Assembly (NCBI GenBank): GCA_947259685.1
Contig: CAMYNC010000131.1
Span: 1 to 10,057 of the forward strand
Reading direction: 5' to 3'
DNA: 10,057 nt
Source of the DNA: an uncultured Desulfuromonadales bacterium
GTDB lineage: Bacteria; Desulfobacterota; Desulfuromonadia; Desulfuromonadales; Geopsychrobacteraceae
The number at the start of each line of letters is the position of its first letter. Within the stretch, counting starts at the first letter, position 1. A program made the position numbers and the translations under genes. Positions 4,110 through 10,057 of the stretch are shown here, piece by piece. The notes below the pieces were generated by a model. That model was not told the DNA's origin. It saw nothing but the letters and a program-made list of their open reading frames with translations, and searched no databases.

Positions 4110-7100
4110 TCAACCAAAGGTCAAATCATCCTCTGCCGCTAATTGGGCATGGTCGGCATGTTTTTCCCTTAAGCCGAACAGTCTGCGGATATCCTCTAGA
4201 ATCATATACAGTGCTGGGATCAGCAGCAGGGTGATGCCGGTGGCGAAGAGGATACCGAAGCCGAGGGAGATCGCCATCGGGATCAGGAACTGGGCCTGCA
4301 CGCTGGTCTCCAGGATCATCGGCATCAAGCCACCGAAGGTGGTCAAGGAGGTGAGGAGAATCGGCCGAAAGCGTCTTTGCCCGGCCTGCATCAGGGTCGC
4401 GAGTAGTCCTTCACCGCCACGGCGGATGCTGTTGGCGTAGTCGATCAGCAGCAGTGAATCGTTGACCACCACCCCGGCCAGGGCGACGATCCCGAACATG
4501 CTGAGGATCGACAGGTTGTAGCCCATAATCAGGTGGCCGAGCAGCGCGCCGACAATGCCGAAAGGGATCGCCGCCATGATCAGTAGCGGCTGGCTGTAAC
4601 TGCGCAGAGGAACCGCCAGCAGGGCGAAGATGACGAACAACGCCAGTTGAAAGCCACGCTTCATTGAACCGAGTGATTCCGCCTGCTCTTTCTGTTCCCC
4701 TTCCATGTTAAAAGAGAGCCCTGGATAGTCGCGGGTCAGCTCCTGGAACAGCCCCCTCTTAAGTTCAGCAAGAATCTCTTGGGAATTGGCGCGTTTGCTA
4801 TCGACGCTGGCGGTGACGTTGATCACCCGCTTGCGATCGGTCCGGTTGATCTGTGAATAGCCGCGCCCCGGCAGAATCTCAGCCGCCTGCAGGAGAGGGA
4901 GTTCTCCGCCGTTCGGCGTGCGGATCCGCATATTCTCGAAATTCCACAGCTGTTGCCGATCAGTTTCCGGATAACGGACCATGACCTTCAACTCGTTGCG
5001 ACCGCGTTGCAGGCGCAGTGCTTCAGCGCCGTAGAAGGCTGAACGCAGCTGGCGGCCGAGTTCCGCCTCGCTGATCCCGAGGGTCCGGGCCGCTGCAGTC
5101 AGGTGCACTTTCAGTTCCTGCTTGCCGAGGCTGTAATTGTCGGTGATATCGCCGACGCCAGGATAGCCGGCCAGCGCCGCTTCAATCCGTTGCGACGCCT
5201 GGTCAAGGACGGCGAAATCCTCGTGAGCCAGCTGGATGTCGATATTTGCTCCGAGCCGCACCAGGTTGGAGGAAAAACTCAAGGTCTCGACTCCTGGCAG
5301 TTCACCGACCAGTTCGCGCCAGCGGTTACCGATATCTGCTGCCGGGATGCCACGTTTTTCGCTCTGGGTTAGCAGCATCGCCAGGTTGGCCACATTCGAA
5401 GCGCTGCTGGCGCCGCCCCCCATCGGTCCGGCTTCGGCCATGGTGCCGCCGACCACGGCATAAACATGCCGCAGCACCGAATCCCCGGCCGAGCGGTTTT
5501 GATCGAAATCGGCGACGGTCTGTTCGCCGGCCTGCAAAATCTTCTGCACCACCCGGTCGGTCTGTAACGCTGGCGTCCCCGGCGGCAATTCCAGGTTGAC
5601 CAGAACGACGTCGCCGTCCACTTCCGGCATGAAGGTGAACTTGAGGACTCCGCCGGCCACCAGGCCGATCCCCAGCAGCAGCATGGCAATCCCACCAGCC
5701 AGGGTGGCATAGCGGTAATGCAGGCAGAAATTCAGGCTGCGCCGATAAGGACCAGCGATGAAACGATCGAGTTGCCGGCCGAACCAGCGCCGGTTTTTGT
5801 CGATCCAACCGAGAATCCCCTTGTCGAGCTTACGCCGTCGTCCGAGCGACAGGTGAGCCGGCAGCACGAACAGGGATTCAACCAGTGACACCAGCAGAAT
5901 GATGATGACGATCTTCGGAATCACTGAAATGAACTTGCCGAGCATGCCGCCGGTAAACAGCAGCGGGGCAAAGGCCGCCACCGTGGTCAGGATCGAAAAG
6001 ACCACTGGCCGGCCAACCTGCATGCTCCCCTCTTCCGCAGCCTGCGGATAGGGTTTGTCCAGCTGGCGGTGTTCGTAGATGTTTTCGCCGACGACGATGG
6101 CGTCGTCGACCACGATGCCGAGAGCCATGATAAAGGCGAACATCGAGATCATGTTGATCGAGACATCGACCGCCGGCATGAACAACAGCGCCCCGCAAAA
6201 AGAGATCGGGATCCCGAGCATGACCCAAAGCGCCAGGCGGATTTCCAGAAACAGGCCGAGGATCAGAAAGACCGCCACCAGCCCGAATTTGGCGTTTTTC
6301 ACCAGCAGATCGCGACGACTGTTGAACAGCTCGGTGGTGTCATTCCAGCTGGCAATCTGCACGATCTCCGGAAGATCCTGGCGGCGTTGTTCGACGTAAT
6401 CGAGCACCAGCTGAGAAATTTCGTTCGGTTTCTGATTGCCAACCCGGTAGATCTTGACCATCGCTGCAGGCTTGCCGTCGAAGCGGGCCGAGGTATCGGT
6501 TTCAGCAAAACTGTCGCGGACCCGAGCGATTTCGCCGAGGGTCAATTCGGTGCCGTCTGCTTTGGTCAGGATGGCAATCTTTTCATAGCCCGGCCCGTAG
6601 TAGCGCCGTTCCTTGGTCCGGATCAGGATATCGCCGCCGGCAGTTTTGATCGTCCCTCCCGGAAGGTCGAGAGAGGCTGCGCGGATGCGGGCCGCAACCT
6701 GATCCAGGGTTAAGCCGTAGCGACGCAGGTTGGCTTCGGGGATTTCCACTGAGATTTCGTAGTCGCGGACCCCGCTTAGATCGACCTGGGTGATCTGCGC
6801 CTGGGCGAGCAGATCGTCGCGAATCCGCTCGGCCTGCTCGCGCAGGCTGCGCTCTGAGAGTTCGCCGTAAACCACCACCGAGATCACCTCACGGCGATTG
6901 AGCAGTTTGGCGATCACCGGCTCTTCGGCGTCCTGCGGAAAAGTGGTGATCCGGTCGACCTCGGTCTTGATGTCGGCGAGGATCTGATTGGCGTCGAATT
7001 CGGGGTAGAGTTCTGCGGTGACAGTACCGAAGCCCTCGGCGGCCTGCGCCTTGAGCTGCTTGATGCCGTCAACCCCGGTCAGATTTTCCTCGATTTTTAG

Positions 7101-7295
7101 TAATACCCCTTCCTCGACCTCTTCGGGACCGGCGCCTGGATAGGCGACTGAAACCTGGATTTTATCGAGGCTGACCTCGGGGAAGACCTCCTGTTTCACG
7201 GAAAGCCCAAGGATAATGCCGCCGACAATAAAGACCAGCATCAGCAGGTTTGCGGCAACATGGTTGCGGGCCATCCAGCGGATTGCGCCATTCAT
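4110..7295 (-). CDS. RND-family efflux transporter, inner-membrane pump
   Basis: At 1061 aa this has the length and layout of an AcrB-like RND pump: TM1 at about 14-33, a first porter/docking loop to about 335, TM2-6 at about 335-480, TM7 near 535-555, a second periplasmic loop, and TM8-12 from about 870 to 1035. It pumps substrates out using the proton gradient. The TM4 motif GIVVDDAIVVGEN holds the proton-relay Asp pair at 397-398. In TM10 the sequence is VVVNDSLLL with Asn 945 and Asp 946; the Lys found in AcrB TM10 is replaced by Val, as in other RND subfamilies with 'VNDSLLLIDY'. It lacks a heavy-metal signature that I can recognise, so drug, solvent or lipid-type substrates are more likely, but this is not proven. 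GGGAG lies 9 nt before the start. The gene is last in the operon, 34 nt after the fusion-protein gene. The C-terminus (residues about 1040-1061) is short and acidic. Confidence 0.95.
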   Translation of the reverse strand: MNGAIRWMARNHVAANLLMLVFIVGGIILGLSVKQEVFPEVSLDKIQVSVAYPGAGPEEVEEGVLLKIEENLTGVDGIKQLKAQAAEGFGTVTAELYPEFDANQILADIKTEVDRITTFPQDAEEPVIAKLLNRREVISVVVYGELSERSLREQAERIRDDLLAQAQITQVDLSGVRDYEISVEIPEANLRRYGLTLDQVAARIRAASLDLPGGTIKTAGGDILIRTKERRYYGPGYEKIAILTKADGTELTLGEIARVRDSFAETDTSARFDGKPAAMVKIYRVGNQKPNEISQLVLDYVEQRRQDLPEIVQIASWNDTTELFNSRRDLLVKNAKFGLVAVFLILGLFLEIRLALWVMLGIPISFCGALLFMPAVDVSINMISMFAFIMALGIVVDDAIVVGENIYEHRQLDKPYPQAAEEGSMQVGRPVVFSILTTVAAFAPLLFTGGMLGKFISVIPKIVIIILLVSLVESLFVLPAHLSLGRRRKLDKGILGWIDKNRRWFGRQLDRFIAGPYRRSLNFCLHYRYATLAGGIAMLLLGIGLVAGGVLKFTFMPEVDGDVVLVNLELPPGTPALQTDRVVQKILQAGEQTVADFDQNRSAGDSVLRHVYAVVGGTMAEAGPMGGGASSASNVANLAMLLTQSEKRGIPAADIGNRWRELVGELPGVETLSFSSNLVRLGANIDIQLAHEDFAVLDQASQRIEAALAGYPGVGDITDNYSLGKQELKVHLTAAARTLGISEAELGRQLRSAFYGAEALRLQRGRNELKVMVRYPETDRQQLWNFENMRIRTPNGGELPLLQAAEILPGRGYSQINRTDRKRVINVTASVDSKRANSQEILAELKRGLFQELTRDYPGLSFNMEGEQKEQAESLGSMKRGFQLALFVIFALLAVPLRSYSQPLLIMAAIPFGIVGALLGHLIMGYNLSILSMFGIVALAGVVVNDSLLLIDYANSIRRGGEGLLATLMQAGQRRFRPILLTSLTTFGGLMPMILETSVQAQFLIPMAISLGFGILFATGITLLLIPALYMILEDIRRLFGLREKHADHAQLAAEDDLTFG

Positions 7296-7329
7296 AGCAA
7301 AATTCTCCCAGCGTGCTTATGCATCCGTG

Positions 7330-8505
7330 TCACTTCGAAGTTCGCAGCAGCAGACCATCCGCAGCGCCGGCAACCGGGCTCAGCACCAGTTTTGCCCCAT
7401 CGTTCAGTGCGGCGCGGGCCACCACCAGCTCCGGATCCCGGCGGACGACTTCAACCGGGATAATCCGTAGTCGATTATCGCTATCCATTACCCAGACGCG
7501 GTCATTTTCCCGCAGTGCACTGCGCGGGAGTTCAACTACCTGGGCCAAGGTTGCCCCCTGCAGGATGATTTCGACAAACTGGCCGTTGCTCAGGTTGGCT
7601 TGTGTTCCCCCTGAAGCCAGCTGATAGGGGTCGTCGATAGCGACCACCAGCGTCGCCATCCGACTGCCGGAATCGATTTCGCCGAAACTGCGAACGATCC
7701 GTCCTTCCCTGTGGGGTGTTTCTTCTCCAGGCAATCTGACCTGGGCCTTGGAACCCTGCTGGGTGCTGCCGGCCGACGGGACCGTTAACCAGGACAATTC
7801 AGCGACCGGCAGCGGGATCATGACTTCGGCCCGGTCGGTGCCGGCAAAACTACTGATGGAAGTTCCGGCCCGCAGGTATTGACCGAGATCGACCGATTCT
7901 TGGCGAATCCGGCCGTTAAACGGGGCTCTGATTGCGGTGCGTTGCAGGTTCAACTCGGCCTGCTGGAGTCCGGCTTGGGCGGCCGCCAGGTTGGCCTGTT
8001 CATAGAGCAGTTGAATCTCGCGGGTGACCAGCGGTCCCGGCTCCCCTTTGTTCGGCAGCTCAACCCGCTGCCATTCCTGCCGGGACACCTTGGCGCGCTC
8101 CTGTTCAGAGACCAGAGCGACCTCGGCGCGAGCGACCTCGGCCCGGGAGCGTTCAACCGCCAGCCGGTAGTCATCTCCCTCTATTTTCAGCAGAATTTCA
8201 CCCGCTTGAAAAAAACCGCCAGCCACCAGCCGTTCTGACAACCAGGCGACCTTGCCGCTGACTTCAGGCACCAGGGAAATCTCCTGTTCCGCTTGGACGG
8301 TTCCGGTGGCTCTGACCTGAACCTGGTGCGGTAGTATCTGAAGTTCCGTGACATCGACCAGCACACCGCGAAACTCTGGCACCTGATGCTCTGGGCTCTG
8401 CTTCATTTTGACCAGCATCAGCAGGCCGGCAACACCGACCGCCAGAAGCAGCAGGGGGAGGAGGATTTTCAGTGCTTTGCCGGTGGTCTTTGCTTCACTG
8501 TTCAT
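7330..8505 (-). CDS. HlyD/AcrA-type periplasmic membrane-fusion protein
   Basis: The 391-residue protein links the RND pump to the outer-membrane channel. A single N-terminal hydrophobic segment (about 12-33) after Lys-containing residues should anchor it in the inner membrane; there is no lipobox, unlike AcrA. The two halves of the lipoyl (barrel-sandwich) domain are at about 66-110 and 190-215 (RAPFNG at 193-198), separated by an alpha-helical hairpin rich in Glu, Ala and Gln (112-188). A beta-barrel and membrane-proximal domain follow. Its ATG overlaps the outer-membrane-factor stop by 4 nt (ATGA), with only a weak ribosome-binding site, so translational coupling is likely. Confidence 0.94.
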   Translation of the reverse strand: MNSEAKTTGKALKILLPLLLLAVGVAGLLMLVKMKQSPEHQVPEFRGVLVDVTELQILPHQVQVRATGTVQAEQEISLVPEVSGKVAWLSERLVAGGFFQAGEILLKIEGDDYRLAVERSRAEVARAEVALVSEQERAKVSRQEWQRVELPNKGEPGPLVTREIQLLYEQANLAAAQAGLQQAELNLQRTAIRAPFNGRIRQESVDLGQYLRAGTSISSFAGTDRAEVMIPLPVAELSWLTVPSAGSTQQGSKAQVRLPGEETPHREGRIVRSFGEIDSGSRMATLVVAIDDPYQLASGGTQANLSNGQFVEIILQGATLAQVVELPRSALRENDRVWVMDSDNRLRIIPVEVVRRDPELVVARAALNDGAKLVLSPVAGAADGLLLRTSK

Positions 8506-9917
8506 CGTTTGTCTCGTTGGGCGTTAAGGGTTTGCATTTGCTTGTCGAGTTCGGCGGCCATCCAGCTGCCACCCAGGGCGCGGGCCAGGGAAATTCGGTC
8601 CAGCAACCATTGCCGCTGGACACTGATGTTCTGGCTGGAGGTTTCCAGGTAACGGATTTCACTGGAGAGCAAGTCCTGACTGCTGAGCAGGCCGTAGCGG
8701 TAGTTGTCCTGTGAGTGGAGCAGCTCCTGGTGACTGGCATGCAATTGCTGCTGCAGCCAGTTGCGGCGTTCGGCGCTGTTACGGTCGGCAACCTGGGCGG
8801 TTTCGACCTCCTTTATCGCGCTGATGATCACCTTGCGGTATTTGGCCAGCTGCTCGTCCCGCACCGCCCATTGTCGATCACTTTCCGCCGCCCGTCGGCC
8901 ACCGTCGAACAGTGGCTGGGTCAAGCCGAGCGCCAGGGCCCAAAAGGTACCGTCGATATCGCCGCTGGCCAGTTGGGTTGCCGAATAGTAAACGGTGGCG
9001 CTCAGGTCAATGGCCGGCAGGCGGTCAGCCAGGGCCGCTGCCAGTTCTTTGTCTGCCGCACGCAGGCTGGTAAGGGCCGCAATCACATCAGGCCGCTGGG
9101 TCAGCAAACTGGCCGGTAGGCCGATATCGACGGTTGAGGAGAGGCTTGGCAACTGGTCGATTCTGGTGAGCTGCTGCTGGGGAGGTTGGCCGAGCAGCAA
9201 GGCGATGCTGTTTTCCGCTCGGGTAATCCCAGTGCGAAACAGAGGGAGCGCCGCTTCGGCCCGGGCCAGATTCTGCCGGGCCTGATAATACTCGCGGGCC
9301 TCGGCCAGACCGGCTTTATAGCGATCGCCGATAGTTACAATCAGGTTCTGGTAGTGACCGATCTGGCCGCTGACCAGTTGCAATTGAGCGCGCTGCTCGG
9401 CAGCAATAAAGTATTGTTCCGCCAGTTGTGCGCTGAGACTCAGCAGCAAAGTCTGGGTGTCCAGCTGTCCCGCCTCAGTACGGAGTCTGGCTGCTTCATT
9501 CTTGTCGTGTAGCCGATTCCACAGATCGACTTCGTAACCTGCCGCCAGCGAAGCGCGCTGGTTGTTGGCGATGGTTGAATCGATAATGCCAGGGGTCTTT
9601 TCCCGGTTGAGCGAGCCACTGAGGGTTAATGACGGCCAAAGACTGGCACTGCTGATCCGCTGCAGTGCTTCGAGCTGTTCCAGCCGGTAGATTGCCTGCT
9701 GCAAGTCCAGATTGCCACTGAACAGCTGTTGCTGCAGCCGATTCAATTCTTGATCGTTGAAGCTTTCCCACCAGCGATCGAGCAGTTCAACTCCTGCTGC
9801 TTTTCCGGCGGCCAGATACTGCTCCGGCAGCACGGGAGGCTCGATCTTTCTGGGCTGGAAGGGGTTGCAGGCAACCAGCAGAAGCAACGTCCCCATGATA
9901 AAAGTGCGGATTAGCAT
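8502..9917 (-). CDS. TolC/NodT-type outer-membrane efflux lipoprotein
   Basis: The 471-residue product starts with a lipoprotein signal peptide: MLIRTF, hydrophobic residues 5-16, and lipobox LVAC with Cys 17. It is followed by typical features of NodT-group outer-membrane factors, including WWESFND (49-55), YEVDLWNRL (128-136), and the block 'LPASLLTQRPDV' preceding long amphipathic helices. Two outer-membrane efflux repeats give the trimeric channel that docks with the fusion protein. GGAG lies about 6 nt before the ATG. Its first 7 nt overlap the end of the tetR gene and its end overlaps the next gene by 4 nt, so the operon is tightly coupled. The protein ends in a basic tail (NAQRDKR). 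Confidence 0.94.
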   Translation of the reverse strand: MLIRTFIMGTLLLLVACNPFQPRKIEPPVLPEQYLAAGKAAGVELLDRWWESFNDQELNRLQQQLFSGNLDLQQAIYRLEQLEALQRISSASLWPSLTLSGSLNREKTPGIIDSTIANNQRASLAAGYEVDLWNRLHDKNEAARLRTEAGQLDTQTLLLSLSAQLAEQYFIAAEQRAQLQLVSGQIGHYQNLIVTIGDRYKAGLAEAREYYQARQNLARAEAALPLFRTGITRAENSIALLLGQPPQQQLTRIDQLPSLSSTVDIGLPASLLTQRPDVIAALTSLRAADKELAAALADRLPAIDLSATVYYSATQLASGDIDGTFWALALGLTQPLFDGGRRAAESDRQWAVRDEQLAKYRKVIISAIKEVETAQVADRNSAERRNWLQQQLHASHQELLHSQDNYRYGLLSSQDLLSSEIRYLETSSQNISVQRQWLLDRISLARALGGSWMAAELDKQMQTLNAQRDKR

Positions 9918-10057
9918 GGCGTCTCCAGTCCATTGCGGACAAACCCGATCAGTTCTTCGACCAGCTGATCACCCGTCAAGGGGGTCGGAAAACCAGGAAT
10001 CTGCAGCGCCGGTCGCGCACTAACACACATGGTATGGCTCATGGCGCCCATGGTGAA
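9911..10057 (-). CDS. TetR/AcrR-type regulator, C-terminal fragment (5' end outside window)
   Basis: The frame is open from the window edge to TAA at 9911-9913 and gives 48 residues, FTMGAMSHTMC through FVRNGLETPC. The pattern, a 'F..GA..H' helix followed by 'QLVEELIGFVRNGL', resembles the last two helices of TetR/AcrR ligand-binding domains; the DNA-binding part would lie beyond the window. The stop overlaps the outer-membrane-factor start by 7 nt, so it is the upstream gene of the same operon. In this family such a regulator usually represses its own operon until a substrate binds. The family call rests on the tail pattern and context, as the helix-turn-helix is not visible. Confidence 0.6.
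   Translation of the reverse strand, partial: FTMGAMSHTMCVSARPALQIPGFPTPLTGDQLVEELIGFVRNGLETPC

Noticed and set aside
5326..5808. A 160-codon minus-strand frame inside the RND gene
   Set aside because: It is a shifted reading of the pump gene with Arg- and Pro-rich low-complexity product, typical of a GC-rich shadow frame.
6069..6713. A 214-codon plus-strand open frame antisense to the RND gene
   Set aside because: It mirrors the codon pattern of the pump gene, has no convincing ribosome-binding site, and its product is rich in Asp, Arg and His with no recognisable fold. The true gene on the other strand is certain.
1..10057. Signs of a mobile element, CRISPR array, prophage or defence system
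   Set aside because: No transposase, integrase, regular spaced repeats, tRNA-linked attachment site or known defence domain is seen. Codon and base use look even across the window.

Overview
The window has about 55-58% GC by eye, is gene-dense and looks bacterial. The mixture of genes (a PATAN/DnaJ/TPR protein, a SpoIIE-type phosphatase, TtcA, a signal-peptide-less SLT transglycosylase and an RND efflux operon) suggests a Gram-negative deltaproteobacterial lineage of the Desulfuromonadia/Geobacter kind. That placement is inferred from gene content and style, not from a marker gene. A lipoprotein outer-membrane factor plus an RND pump confirms a two-membrane cell.

Layout. (1) Bases 1-1445, plus strand: the 3' part of a PATAN(DUF4388)-like/DnaJ/TPR protein, followed 20 nt later by a previously easy-to-miss 24-residue lipoprotein ORF with a strong ribosome-binding site and a repetitive Cys-Ile-Pro mature peptide. 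(2) Bases 1442-3128, minus strand: ttcA (tRNA 2-thiocytidine synthesis), then a stand-alone SpoIIE-like PP2C phosphatase, then a possible 32-codon ORF whose end overlaps the lipoprotein ORF by 4 nt in the convergent direction. (3) Bases 3129-3296: a divergent control region. It holds a good sigma70-like promoter for ttcA, nested palindromes, and two promoter candidates (sigma28-like and sigma54-like) for the plus-strand gene. (4) Bases 3297-4040, plus: a lytic transglycosylase without a signal peptide. (5) Bases 4110-10057, minus: a tightly packed operon running tetR (3' end only) > outer-membrane factor > membrane-fusion protein > RND transporter, with overlaps of 7 and 4 nt.

How they work together. 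The last four genes make up a complete tripartite efflux pump with its own TetR-type regulator as first gene of the same transcript. TtcA modifies tRNA C32. The phosphatase would act in a partner-switching or phospho-signalling route whose partners are not here. The transglycosylase cuts peptidoglycan; its lack of a signal peptide and its promoter candidates hint at flagellar regulation or export, which is an inference. No mobile element, CRISPR array, tRNA or rRNA gene was seen. No gene-free stretch exceeds 300 bases; the longest gaps are 1351-1550 (carrying the two small ORFs) and 3129-3296 (promoters). The window is mostly ordinary housekeeping and efflux content; the small ORF pair at 1371-1540 and the control region at 3178-3279 are the parts most worth a second look.
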